A stretch of DNA of 64,000 bases from Sulfurospirillum multivorans DSM 12446 (GTDB taxonomy: Bacteria > Campylobacterota > Campylobacteria > Campylobacterales > Sulfurospirillaceae), in the NCBI RefSeq assembly GCF_000568815.1, contig NZ_CP007201.1, forward strand, positions 1,054,001-1,118,000, given 5' to 3'. Within the stretch, counting starts at the first letter, position 1. Each line of letters opens with the position of its first letter. The notes beneath the pieces were generated by a model, which was given only the letters and a program-made list of their open reading frames with translations, was not told where the DNA came from and ran no database searches. Below, piece by piece: positions 46,258-54,243 of this stretch. The translations under genes were made by a program, and so were the position numbers.

Positions 46258-46903
46258 TCTTATGATAGGTCTTTTAATGACCACAACACTCTTTGCATCA
46301 GCAGAAGAAAAATTGCTAGATTCATCCAATGCGCTTAAAAATATGATACGTGATTCTAAAATTAAGATTCCACAAAAGGTGCTTGAGCGTGCCCAGGCCA
46401 TTGCCATTTTCCCAGGAACGATTGAGATTAGCATGTTTCTAGGCGGTAAAACGGGCAACGGTGTGATGGTTGTGCGCAAAAGTGATGGTTCGTGGAGCTA
46501 TCCGTTCTTTGTCAAACTTGGGGGTGCAGGGCTTGGTTTTCAGCTAGGTGTTGAGAAGAAAGATATTTTGATGATTTTCCAAAGCAAAGACAGTGTCAAA
46601 AAACTGATGAACAACAAAATTACCCTAGGAGCGGATGCTTCCGTTGCGGCAGGTCCTGCGGGAGAGAGTGCGAGTCGAGGAAGTGAAGCTGACTTCAAAT
46701 CTGAGATCTATACCTATACCAAGACACAAGGGGCATTCGTGGGTGTTTCCATTGATGGTTCTGTAATGAATCATGACTATGATCAAAATATCGAGCTGTA
46801 TGGCAACAACATCACCCCTGAGCAAATTGTAGAATCAGATGGTTTGGTCTCTTCGTATGCGGTTGAGGATTTCCTCAAAGCAATACAAAAGCTTACAAAC
46901 TAA
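46238..46903 (+). CDS. SYLF/Ysc84-domain lipid-binding protein
   Basis: 221 residues with a signal peptide (IWFSLMIGLLMTTTLFAS). SYLF domain: AIAIFPGTIEISMFLGGKTGNGVMVVRKSDGSWSYPFFVKLGGAGLGFQLG, ASVAAGPAGESASRG and GAFVGVSIDGSVMNHDYDQN. Eukaryotic SYLF domains bind phosphoinositides; bacterial ones are exported lipid-associated proteins. Overlaps the ABC exporter end and precedes DedA by 8 bases, forming an envelope-related operon. Confidence 0.88.
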   Translation: MKKIWFSLMIGLLMTTTLFASAEEKLLDSSNALKNMIRDSKIKIPQKVLERAQAIAIFPGTIEISMFLGGKTGNGVMVVRKSDGSWSYPFFVKLGGAGLGFQLGVEKKDILMIFQSKDSVKKLMNNKITLGADASVAAGPAGESASRGSEADFKSEIYTYTKTQGAFVGVSIDGSVMNHDYDQNIELYGNNITPEQIVESDGLVSSYAVEDFLKAIQKLTN

Positions 46904-46911
46904 GGATTGGT

Positions 46912-47475
46912 GTGGAAGATATTTTAAGTTCCCTCTCGACGTATGGATACATCATCCTTTTTCTCTACTCTTTTGGTGGCGGCATGGTCGCCATCATTGC
47001 CGCAGGTGTGCTCTGCTATGCCGGTAAGATGGATCTGAGTACGTCCATCGCAGTCGCAGCGTTGGCAAATATCATTGGTAGCTCCTTTTTATTTTACATG
47101 GGGCGCTACAACAAAAAAGCATTAATGCCGTATTTTAAAGATCATAAACGCAAATTAGCCCTGAGCCATATTTTGATGCGAAAGTATGGCGACAAGATCA
47201 TTTTTATTCAGAAATTTATTTATGGGCTTAAAACGTTGGTACCGATGACCATTGGTTTGACCAAGTATCCCCAAACAAAATTTCATATCCTCAACACCAT
47301 TTCAGCGTGTGTTTGGGCGCTGGTTTTAGGGGTAGGTAGTTACATGGCAGGTGAGCTTTTGATGCGCATTGCTGCCTATTTTTCGGACAATGCCTTTTTA
47401 GCACCTTTGATTTTACTCTCCATCATTGGGCTTATCTGGTTTTATTTCCAATCCGCCACAAAAAAGAGGCGTTAA
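46912..47475 (+). CDS. DedA-family membrane protein
   Basis: 187 residues, four to five helices. DedA/SNARE-associated motif: FLYSFGGGMVAIIAAGVLCYAG, ANIIGSSFLFYMGRY, KFIYGLKTLVPMTIGLTKYPQTKFHILNTISACVWALVLG. DedA proteins include flippases for undecaprenyl phosphate and phospholipids and support proton-motive force. Start is GTG 46912 with AAGGATTG upstream. A strong terminator follows at 47498. Confidence 0.9.
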   Translation: MEDILSSLSTYGYIILFLYSFGGGMVAIIAAGVLCYAGKMDLSTSIAVAALANIIGSSFLFYMGRYNKKALMPYFKDHKRKLALSHILMRKYGDKIIFIQKFIYGLKTLVPMTIGLTKYPQTKFHILNTISACVWALVLGVGSYMAGELLMRIAAYFSDNAFLAPLILLSIIGLIWFYFQSATKKRR

Positions 47476-47497
47476 ATCACCCTACAACTTTTTTAAG

Positions 47498-47532
47498 CGT
47501 TCCTATCAGGCTTTGCGATAGGAACGTTTTTT
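47498..47532 (+). terminator. Rho-independent terminator after the ABC-SYLF-DedA operon
   Basis: Perfect 10-bp stem CGTTCCTATC/GATAGGAACG (47498-47507 and 47517-47526) followed by six T residues on the plus strand. It abuts the stop of the small minus-strand ORF at 47531. Confidence 0.85.
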
Positions 47533-47635
47533 AAAATATCTTATTGCTTAAAACAAGCATCTTCTGCTCAAAACGGTTCATAAATTCATTGTAGGCTTTA
47601 CGTGAGTGACTGATCGTACAGATTAAACTTTTCAT
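47531..47635 (-). CDS. Candidate 34-residue small protein divergent from the S24 repressor
   Basis: ATG 47635 with AGAGGAG six bases upstream gives 34 codons starting MKSLICTISHSRKAYNEF and ending before TAA at 47531. The peptide is basic and amphipathic. Its promoter would share the palindrome TTGTATACAA (47667-47676), which reads as a -35 box on both strands, with TATAAC as a -10 on the minus strand. The strong ribosome-binding site and divergent setting favour a real gene; coding status is unproven. Confidence 0.4.
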   Translation of the reverse strand: MKSLICTISHSRKAYNEFMNRFEQKMLVLSNKIF

Positions 47636-47666
47636 TGAAGGCTCCTCTGTTATAAAATTTTCACTA

Positions 47667-47717
47667 TTGTATACAAAATGAAAAATATGCTACAATAATA
47701 TTTCAAAATGAAATATT
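47667..47717. promoter_or_regulatory. S24 repressor promoter with two operator copies
   Basis: Plus-strand promoter: -35 TTGTAT 47667-47672, 18-base spacer, -10 TACAAT 47691-47696. A perfect inverted repeat spans 47697-47717: arms AATATTTCA and TGAAATATT around AAA, directly after the -10. The core CAAAATGAAA occurs again at 47674-47683 inside the spacer, exactly 30 bases (about three helical turns) upstream. This is the expected layout for autorepression and may also control the divergent small ORF. Confidence 0.65.
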
Positions 47718-47727
47718 GGAGGACAAA

Positions 47728-48387
47728 ATGCCAAATATTTTAGCGGTTTTGCATAAAGTGAAGGATATTCTCTCCCAAGAGTTGGGTGAACGTAAAGTAT
47801 TTGATAAGGATGTGGCGGAAGCTTTAGGGATCAATCAGCTGACCCTTGCGACGATGAAAAATCGTGCCAAAATTCCTTATAAAGAGATTCTTGAATTTTG
47901 TGCGAAACGTAAAATCTCTATTAACTGGCTTTTGTTTGACCAAGTCGTCGAGAGTTTGCAAGTAGAGACCGATAAATTTGCGCGGGTGCATTATTTTAGA
48001 GATATTTATGCTTCGGCAGGTGGTGGAGCGCTGAATGAAGACGAAGAAGGCGAGATGATGTACCTTGATGAGGAGATCGTTGAAAAGCTCGGTGGACTTG
48101 GGATGATTAAGCACATTCAAGCCATCAATGTTTTGGGCGATTCGATGGAGCCAACACTGTTTAGTGGGGATGTAGTGTTCATCAACAAAGAGTACACCAA
48201 TGCTTTAAAATCAGGTATTTACGTGGTCTCTACGCCTGTAGGATTGTTTATCAAACGCCTTCAACTGCATGCCAATGGCGCCGTAGCCTTGGTGTCAGAT
48301 AACGAAGCGTATGCCCCTGAACTGATCAATGCAGAAGATGTTCAAGTGCTTGGCAAAGTGGTTGGAAAGCTCTCTTCTAATATTTAA
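47728..48387 (+). CDS. S24/LexA-like CI-type transcriptional repressor
   Basis: 219 residues. N-terminal CI-type helix-turn-helix (FDKDVAEALGINQLTLATMKNRAKIPYKEILEFCAKRKISINWLLF), a linker with the Ala-Gly cleavage-like site YASAGGGAL, and an S24 peptidase domain with catalytic Ser in VLGDSMEPTLFSGD and Lys in FIKRLQ. It may self-cleave after DNA damage like phage CI, or act as a stable regulator. ATG 47728 with GGAGG five bases upstream is the natural start. Related operator sequence also occurs before the cas genes at 61092. Confidence 0.85.
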   Translation: MPNILAVLHKVKDILSQELGERKVFDKDVAEALGINQLTLATMKNRAKIPYKEILEFCAKRKISINWLLFDQVVESLQVETDKFARVHYFRDIYASAGGGALNEDEEGEMMYLDEEIVEKLGGLGMIKHIQAINVLGDSMEPTLFSGDVVFINKEYTNALKSGIYVVSTPVGLFIKRLQLHANGAVALVSDNEAYAPELINAEDVQVLGKVVGKLSSNI

Positions 48388-48393
48388 CCCTAG

Positions 48394-48419
48394 AAGCGCG
48401 TAAAGATGCTTACGCGCTT
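48394..48419. terminator. Bidirectional hairpin between S24 repressor and BASS transporter
   Basis: Perfect 10-bp stem AAGCGCGTAA/TTACGCGCTT with a 6-base loop, located between the convergent gene ends. No strong U-tract on either side. Confidence 0.6.
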
Positions 48420-48424
48420 AAACT

Positions 48425-49330
48425 CTATTTTTGCCTTGACCAATACCCTGCAAGTACAGCCCCAGAGATGTTGTGCCAAACACTGAAAATGGCGCCAGGC
48501 AGTGCGCTCAGTGGTGTGAAATATTTCATAGCGAGTGCGACTGCTAAACCAGAGTTTTGCATACCGACTTCAATCGCAATTGTTTTACAAATCGCATGAC
48601 TGTATCCCAACCATTTTGCAGCATAATAACCACTTGCCAGCCCTGTGAGGTTATGAAGCATGATGCCAAGAACCGTTAAAAACGCAATATTTGCAATGCG
48701 CCCTTGGTTGAGTGCGACAACAATCGCAATAATAAACACAATCGCAACCATCGAAAACGTTGCCAAGTAAGGCTCATACCGTTTAATTGTTGCCTGTAAA
48801 AAATAGTTTACAACCACGCCCAAAACAACAGGTGCAAGGACAATTTGTGCAATGCTTAAAAGCATATCCGTTGCAGGAACAGGAACACTTTGTCCCACGT
48901 ACAAAAGGGTTAAAAAAGGTGTGACGACCACGGAGAGCAAGGTTGATGTGAGCGTCATGGTAATGGAAAGTGCGACATCGCCTTTGGCAAGATAGGTCAT
49001 AACATTCGAAGCCGTACCTCCAGAAACAGCACCTACGAGTACCATTCCCACCATGAGTTCGGTTGAAAAATGAAACGCTTTTGAGATCAAGAGTGCAACA
49101 AGTGGCATAATGAAAAATTGTAAAACTACGGTTAAAAGAATCGCTTTAGGTGCTTTAAGGACACGTGCAAAATCTTCCAAACGAAGGGTCACACCCATAA
49201 AAAACATAATCGCAATCAGCAAAGGTGTAATGGAGCCTTTCAGCGGTACAAAAAGCGTTGGCATATTATACGCTACCAGCGAAAAAAGAATAGCCCAAAG
49301 AGGGAAGAGTGCATTGATACGATGAATCAT
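48425..49330 (-). CDS. Bile acid:sodium symporter (BASS) family transporter
   Basis: 301 residues, about 9-10 membrane helices. BASS signature: MFFMGVTLRLEDFARVLKAPKAILL, VLVGAVSGGTASNVMTYLAKGDVALSITMT (the sodium-binding crossing region) and IAIEVGMQNSGLAVALAMKYF. Bacterial members import organic acids, pantoate or similar with sodium; the substrate is not evident. Monocistronic. Confidence 0.88.
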   Translation of the reverse strand: MIHRINALFPLWAILFSLVAYNMPTLFVPLKGSITPLLIAIMFFMGVTLRLEDFARVLKAPKAILLTVVLQFFIMPLVALLISKAFHFSTELMVGMVLVGAVSGGTASNVMTYLAKGDVALSITMTLTSTLLSVVVTPFLTLLYVGQSVPVPATDMLLSIAQIVLAPVVLGVVVNYFLQATIKRYEPYLATFSMVAIVFIIAIVVALNQGRIANIAFLTVLGIMLHNLTGLASGYYAAKWLGYSHAICKTIAIEVGMQNSGLAVALAMKYFTPLSALPGAIFSVWHNISGAVLAGYWSRQK

Positions 49331-49411
49331 AACAATCCTTTTTAAAAAGATGAAGGATGATTATAACAAAGAAGAGGGGGAATGATGCCAAAAAGGAGCG
49401 CAAAAGAGTGT

Positions 49412-49443
49412 TTACATGTAAAGCGTTACCACTTTACATGTAA
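49412..49443. repeat. Pair of TTACATGTAA palindromes forming a 12-bp hairpin
   Basis: Two copies (49412-49421 and 49434-49443) with flanks that make perfect 12-bp arms, TTACATGTAAAG and CTTTACATGTAA, and an 8-base loop. The hairpin starts 8 bases past the cyclophilin stop on the minus strand, a terminator-like position without a U-tract. Confidence 0.75.
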
Positions 49444-49451
49444 GATAAAAA

Positions 49452-49946
49452 TTAAAGTGTTTCTTTGATCTCGATGGTGATCATTGCATCGTTTTGTGCG
49501 ATGCTATCAAGCACTTTGAAGCTCTCTTTGTCATCTTTTGCAATGGCACCAAAAACGGTGTGAACGCCATCTAAATGAGGACAATCCACAAAGCAGATGA
49601 AGAACTGACTTCCGCCAGTGTTAGGACCTGCATGTGCCATAGAAAGAGATCCTCGTTTGTGTTTGCTTTTTTGACCTTTGCATTCGCATGCGATGTTCCA
49701 ACCCGGCCCTCCGGTTCCGCGACCGCTTGGACAACCGCCTTGTGCCATAAAGTTTTTGATCACACGGTGGAAAATAAGTCCATCGTAGAATTTGTCATTG
49801 GCAAGCGTTGCAAAGTTGGCAACTGCTATAGGAGTCTCTTCAGGATTGAGCTTGATGATAATATCGCCTTTTTCCATCTTGATAATAGCGTATTGAAAAG
49901 CAGCCAATTGCTCTTTTGTGTAGTCATAGGTTTTGAGCGCGCTCAT
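49452..49946 (-). CDS. Cyclophilin-type peptidyl-prolyl cis-trans isomerase
   Basis: 164 residues with no signal peptide, so cytosolic. Cyclophilin core: FHRVIKNFMAQGGCPSGRGTGGPGWNIACE, SLSMAHAGPNTGGSQFFICFVDCPHLDGVHTVFGAI. The catalytic Arg is in FHRV and Phe/Gln in GSQFFI. Close to PpiB. The active-site loop contains several Cys. Confidence 0.92.
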   Translation of the reverse strand: MSALKTYDYTKEQLAAFQYAIIKMEKGDIIIKLNPEETPIAVANFATLANDKFYDGLIFHRVIKNFMAQGGCPSGRGTGGPGWNIACECKGQKSKHKRGSLSMAHAGPNTGGSQFFICFVDCPHLDGVHTVFGAIAKDDKESFKVLDSIAQNDAMITIEIKETL

Positions 49947-50008
49947 GGTTTGTAGCCTTTATGATTAAGTTAGATGTGGATTATAACAAGCGATTCCTAT
50001 AAGCTCTA

Positions 50009-50767
50009 TTAACCCAGTTTTTTAGAAGGAATGGTGCGGTAAACCAGCACGTTTGAAGGATACAGTGGATTTTCCAAGGGAGGCTCCAAGCGGATAATGT
50101 GATGCAAGATGTCAAGTTTGTGGCTCTCTTTTGCAAATTCGACTAAGAGTTTATCCCCTTTAAAAAAGTGCAAATAATGGACAAACGATTTTTCCCAATC
50201 AATGGCATTATCCATCTCTTGGTGCGCATCTTTAAAGTGAGCAATGTAGATTTTTTTCATGATATTGGCACTGTTTTGTTTACATGTAACAATGCTCACA
50301 TAAGGCTCAATATGGCTCAAAACGCTCTCATATTCTTTGGCATCAATGAGCGCCATCTGTTCATTGAAAAATCTCTGCTTCATCCCTTCAAGTTCGTTCA
50401 CAAGCGCGTAGTGACTTTGCAGCTGATACTGATCTTGCAGTTGCACCGCTTCAAAGAGCAGATTTTTCGCTACGTACTCCTCTAAAAGAAGCAGCGCTTT
50501 GGAGACCTCTTTGAGTCTATTGGCTTGGTTTTGGTAGGGTCTAAATGGGTGTAAAAGCTCAGCAAGCAAGGACGCTTGATGGTAGTTTTTTGCTTCAAGC
50601 AATTTAAGCGTCTCATTTTGGATACGCTCTCCTATTTGAAGCACTTTTTGGTAGAGTGGTGTGGATTCTAAAAAAGTATTTTGTGCCACGAGACGGAAGT
50701 AAAAGTGGAAGTTTTTCTCTTTAACCGCTGTTTCTGCCATGGTAAACGTGCCTGAGCGTTTGAGCAT
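50009..50767 (-). CDS. C-terminal part of a frameshifted propeller/helical-repeat protein
   Basis: The longest independent frame starts at ATG 50767, but it lies in the -1 frame relative to the gene upstream and overlaps it by 100 bases. There is no clear ribosome-binding site. The sequence is helical (KVLQIGERIQNETLKLLEAKNYHQASLLAELLHPF, then YVAKNLLFEAVQLQDQYQL), like TPR or clathrin-type repeats, and continues the helical C-terminus of the upstream frame. Joining at the slippery site gives one 716-residue protein. Confidence 0.65.
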   Translation of the reverse strand: MLKRSGTFTMAETAVKEKNFHFYFRLVAQNTFLESTPLYQKVLQIGERIQNETLKLLEAKNYHQASLLAELLHPFRPYQNQANRLKEVSKALLLLEEYVAKNLLFEAVQLQDQYQLQSHYALVNELEGMKQRFFNEQMALIDAKEYESVLSHIEPYVSIVTCKQNSANIMKKIYIAHFKDAHQEMDNAIDWEKSFVHYLHFFKGDKLLVEFAKESHKLDILHHIIRLEPPLENPLYPSNVLVYRTIPSKKLG

Positions 50768-52158
50768 GTTTTCAATGAGTTGTTTTTTTCTTCCACCTCT
50801 AAAAAAGCACGCAAGCTCTCTTTCGCCGCTTCTTTATTCAGCAATGGTTCTCGTGAGAGCAACATTTGCGCTTGTTGAAGATTTTTATTCCATAAGGCTT
50901 CAACATGCGCAAAGAGGGAACTTTTTCGAAGCTCAGGCTTGCGCGCAACCAGATCGTACGCAGGAGCATAGCTCATGCTCCTGAGGTAGCGTTGCAGTGC
51001 GATGAGATGGGGCAGAAGTGTTTCAAGTTCGCTAAATTCGAGTTTGCATTTGGGATGAAACATAAAAGGTTCCGCTCTTTTTTGCGCTTGCTCAATGTCG
51101 CTTCGTGAGAGCAGGTTCATAATGGTCTCTTTCTCTTCTTGCCAGTATTCGTAAATCTTTTTGGTCTCACGATGCGACATCAAAAAGATATTTTTTTGAA
51201 AAATAAGACACGCCTCTTTAATCTGCTTAAGGGTAATGTGCGCGATAAATTGCTCTTCAAGTTCACGGTGGTTGTAAAAAAGAAGCTCACCCGTTTTAAA
51301 TCCCATAATAAAATACTTTTGCGTTCGGCACAGTGTCGTAACGCCATGGTAGGGGAGTTTGACTTGGTAGAGAATATCAAGCGTTTTGACATACACTGCA
51401 AATAGAGTGGATTCACGTGTGCCTATGTAAATAAATTTTTTACTGTGTGAGAGCACCATCGTTGAAGGCCAGATATTTTGATCGAGCTCTCTTTGTTTCG
51501 TTACCTCGCCTTTACAAAGATCAATAGCGATAATTTTACCATTGCGAGTGATGGCAATAAGTGTTTGCTCATCCACAAACAGCATCATTTCAACCACCGC
51601 ATCGATTTTTTGATTAAAAAGCGTGGTAAAACTGTTCATTTTATAAACAACCAAGTCGCGTGAAAACGAGGCATACGCTCCAAGATGGTAGGTATCCGAG
51701 ACGGCTACTGCGGTGATGGCATCAGAAGATGGTGGCAGTTCTGCTTGGATGGTCCCATCTTCTGCGCTGATGATGTAACTGCGTCCGCGCTCATTTCCTG
51801 TGATCAGATAGATGTCATTTTCACTCAAAGCGGCTTTGGTGATACTTTCCGTTTGGTTGTAGTGAAACGTTGTGATGGGCACAATCTTAGCATGTGTGTC
51901 GATGACATGCTCAAGTCCTTGGTCTGCAAAGGAGAGGTAGGCTAGATTTTTTCCTACGGCAAAAGGACGCTTGTAATAATCAAAAGGGGTGTTTTCATGA
52001 CGGGTTAAAAGAGGGGTGCTTTTAATGATTTTAAGTTCATTGAGATCAATTTTGTGCAAATGACACTGATGGTCGATGATTTGGAGTGTGGATTCATCCA
52101 CCACGCATGCGCTAGAGATCGCGCTATGAAACGTTATCTCTCTTGAACTTGGCAACAT
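50668..52158 (-). CDS. N-terminal part of a frameshifted beta-propeller protein
   Basis: 496 codons as read, of which the first 459 look native. Residues 1-330 contain repeated WD40/PQQ-like blades (for example TAVAVSDTYHLGAYASFSRDLVVYKM, FVDEQTLIAITRNGKIIAIDL, STMVLSHSKKFIYIGTRESTLFAVYV). A helical segment follows. The last 37 codons are a poor, Arg/Ser-rich tail in the wrong frame. It starts inside the end of the REC-PAS gene (25-base overlap), suggesting it works with that regulator. No family name is recognised. Confidence 0.65.
   Translation of the reverse strand: MLPSSREITFHSAISSACVVDESTLQIIDHQCHLHKIDLNELKIIKSTPLLTRHENTPFDYYKRPFAVGKNLAYLSFADQGLEHVIDTHAKIVPITTFHYNQTESITKAALSENDIYLITGNERGRSYIISAEDGTIQAELPPSSDAITAVAVSDTYHLGAYASFSRDLVVYKMNSFTTLFNQKIDAVVEMMLFVDEQTLIAITRNGKIIAIDLCKGEVTKQRELDQNIWPSTMVLSHSKKFIYIGTRESTLFAVYVKTLDILYQVKLPYHGVTTLCRTQKYFIMGFKTGELLFYNHRELEEQFIAHITLKQIKEACLIFQKNIFLMSHRETKKIYEYWQEEKETIMNLLSRSDIEQAQKRAEPFMFHPKCKLEFSELETLLPHLIALQRYLRSMSYAPAYDLVARKPELRKSSLFAHVEALWNKNLQQAQMLLSREPLLNKEAAKESLRAFLEVEEKNNSLKTCSNAQARLPWQKQRLKRKTSTFTSVSWHKILF
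50782..50788 (-). other. Slippery heptamer A AAA AAC (possible -1 frameshift)
   Basis: Read on the minus strand, codons GAA-AAA-AAC at 50790-50782 contain the canonical heptamer A AAA AAC in the zero frame. A -1 slip continues CAA CTC ATT GAA AAC ATG and fuses exactly into the downstream frame. The run of seven A residues also allows an insertion/deletion or a sequencing slip. A weak 5-bp hairpin AAACG/CGTTT lies about 20 bases further on. Confidence 0.6.
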
Positions 52159-53423
52159 AACTCAAACTCCTCTTGTTTGACGATGCAGATGAGATAGCGG
52201 GTTGGTTCATATGGGCTGATTTTGACCAAAATTTCAAGCATATGCGTGATGGATTTGAGAACGCCTTTAAAGGTAATATCGCCCTCATAGGACCAATTGC
52301 CTTTGATCGCTTCGATCGAGTCAAAATACTCCATCTCTTCAAAATCCACCACCTCTTTGAGTGTGAGGGCTTCCTGTGTGAGTTTGAGTAGTAAATGCTC
52401 ATCACTGTGGTTATTGACAAGTTTTTCAAAGAGTTTATTGTAGGAATGAAAAATCATATCATTGCTCATTAGTGCGCACGGGAAGGGAATCTGCTTTAAA
52501 AAAGACGCTTCATTAAGGCTCAGTGCCAAAGAGAGATTTTCACTGTTTTGCTGTTCCCTTAGCGCGTGCAGTTTCGTCAAATCTTGGCAAATACTGATAA
52601 ACTCACTGATCTCTCCCTCCGTGTTCACGATAGGCACAACGGTGGTGTAGTGGTAAAGCATTCTAAGGTCTTTGGTTTGGTTGATGATAAGTCCTTGCCA
52701 TGTCTTTTTAGCTAAAATCGTCTGCCACAGTTCTTCGTACACCGCTTTTGAGGTGGAGGGATGGCTGATAAGATGGTGCGTTTTCCCAATCAGCTCTTCT
52801 TTGCTGTACCCCGTTGTTTTACAGAAATTTTCATTGACATCGGTGAAAATGCCGTTTTTATCGGTGAGTGAAACCATGGTTGCTTTATCAAGTGCTTCTT
52901 TGTAAGCTTTGAGTGTCGCACTTTGTGCATTTAAAGAAGCGGCTTGTAGGTGTGTAAAGTGTTTCAGTTTTTCATGGGCAATCTCTAAATCCTGCTTGTA
53001 CTGCACCAGTGCTTTTTCTTGGTAAATGCGCTCAATAATCGTGTATAAAACCTTTAAAATTTGATCACTCTGCAGAGGTTTGGTAATGTAATATTGAATG
53101 CCAAGGTTGATCAATTTGATGAGGTATTCGCTCTCATTGTGTGCAGAGGTAACCAAGATGGGCTGTTTAGGATAGCGCTCTTTAATGGCTTCAATCATCT
53201 CAATCCCATCCATAACGGGCATACGAATATCGGTAATAACAAGATGATAGTCGTTTTGTGCGAGCATATCGAGTCCCTCTTGACCATTGGGCGCTAGATC
53301 GACACGTTTAAAAATATCACTCAGAAAAAGGCTCACCTCTTCACGCAACGCAAGGTCATCTTCGACATACAATACGTTTAACTCTTTACTCCAAGCGATC
53401 AGCTGGTCGATCGAATTTTCCAT
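52134..53423 (-). CDS. Response regulator with PAS domain (REC-PAS)
   Basis: About 429 residues. Receiver domain 10-130 with the phospho-acceptor Asp65 in HLVITDIRMPVMDG and Lys in ITKPLQ; a coiled segment; a PAS domain (about 180-290: TMVSLTDKNGIFTDVNENFCKTTGYSKEELIGKTHHLISHP); and a C-terminal region of unknown fold. No kinase or DNA-binding output is visible. ATG 53423 (GGGAG seven bases upstream) is preferred over GTG 53429. Divergent from the OmpR-type regulator at 53551. Confidence 0.85.
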   Translation of the reverse strand: MENSIDQLIAWSKELNVLYVEDDLALREEVSLFLSDIFKRVDLAPNGQEGLDMLAQNDYHLVITDIRMPVMDGIEMIEAIKERYPKQPILVTSAHNESEYLIKLINLGIQYYITKPLQSDQILKVLYTIIERIYQEKALVQYKQDLEIAHEKLKHFTHLQAASLNAQSATLKAYKEALDKATMVSLTDKNGIFTDVNENFCKTTGYSKEELIGKTHHLISHPSTSKAVYEELWQTILAKKTWQGLIINQTKDLRMLYHYTTVVPIVNTEGEISEFISICQDLTKLHALREQQNSENLSLALSLNEASFLKQIPFPCALMSNDMIFHSYNKLFEKLVNNHSDEHLLLKLTQEALTLKEVVDFEEMEYFDSIEAIKGNWSYEGDITFKGVLKSITHMLEILVKISPYEPTRYLICIVKQEEFELCCQVQER

Positions 53424-53550
53424 AATCACGCTCCCATGGATTTTATCGTTTCATTATATACTGTAGGCGTTGTATTTGGGTTATATTTTTCGCTATACTT
53501 AGTACAATGTGTGGTAACGCGGGCAAATCTACTCATTAAGGAAAGACACA

Positions 53551-54243
53551 ATGCGAGAAACGTTAACGTTACTCCTTGTTGAAGACGACCTCTCTTTAAA
53601 CGAAGAGTTGGGCATTTTTTTATCAGATTTTTTTGATACGATTGATTCGTGTGGCTCTGCTGAAGAGGCGTATGAAAAATACCTGAAAGCTTCGTATGAC
53701 CTTGTCATTACAGACATCCAACTTCCCCACCAAAGCGGTCTTGGCTTGGTTGAAAAGATCAAGAAAAAAAATCCTTTGCAAATGGTCATTGTCATCTCGG
53801 CGTACAAAGAGGTTGACTATTTTCTCAAAAGCATCAACCTTGGTATCTACAGTTTTCTCACCAAACCATTTGACTCACAACTGCTGATCAACACGATGAT
53901 CAAAGCAACCACTCAGTTAGAACAGCAAAAGGGTAAAATTGATAGCTCAATCGTTATTTTGCATAAAGGAATCACGTTTGATCTTAAAACCAAAACCTTA
54001 CATGTAAACCAAATGCCACAAGAATTAACCGCAAAAGAGGAGCTTTTACTGTTTGTTTTGGTGAAAAATGCCAACGCATTTGTTCGTAATGAACAGCTTT
54101 CTCAAGAGATATGGCAGAGCGATGAGGTCAATAACTCAACGCTTCGAGCCCTTGTGAAACGCGTGCGAGACAAGCTGGGGTATGATGAGTGCATCATCAA
54201 CCTCAAACATCGAGGCTATAAACTCTCTACACATCCTTCATAG
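53551..54243 (+). CDS. OmpR-family response regulator
   Basis: 230 residues. Receiver domain with acidic pair in LLVEDDLSLNEELG, phospho-acceptor Asp55 in LVITDIQLPHQSGL and Lys105 in LTKPFD; winged-helix DNA-binding domain at about 140-228 (ELTAKEELLLFVLVKNANAFVRNEQLSQEIW, STLRALVKRVRDKLG, IINLKHRGYKL). AAGGAAAG precedes the ATG. The only DNA-binding regulator in the signalling cluster and the only gene here on the plus strand; its end overlaps the REC-GGDEF-EAL gene by 17 bases. Confidence 0.92.
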   Translation: MRETLTLLLVEDDLSLNEELGIFLSDFFDTIDSCGSAEEAYEKYLKASYDLVITDIQLPHQSGLGLVEKIKKKNPLQMVIVISAYKEVDYFLKSINLGIYSFLTKPFDSQLLINTMIKATTQLEQQKGKIDSSIVILHKGITFDLKTKTLHVNQMPQELTAKEELLLFVLVKNANAFVRNEQLSQEIWQSDEVNNSTLRALVKRVRDKLGYDECIINLKHRGYKLSTHPS

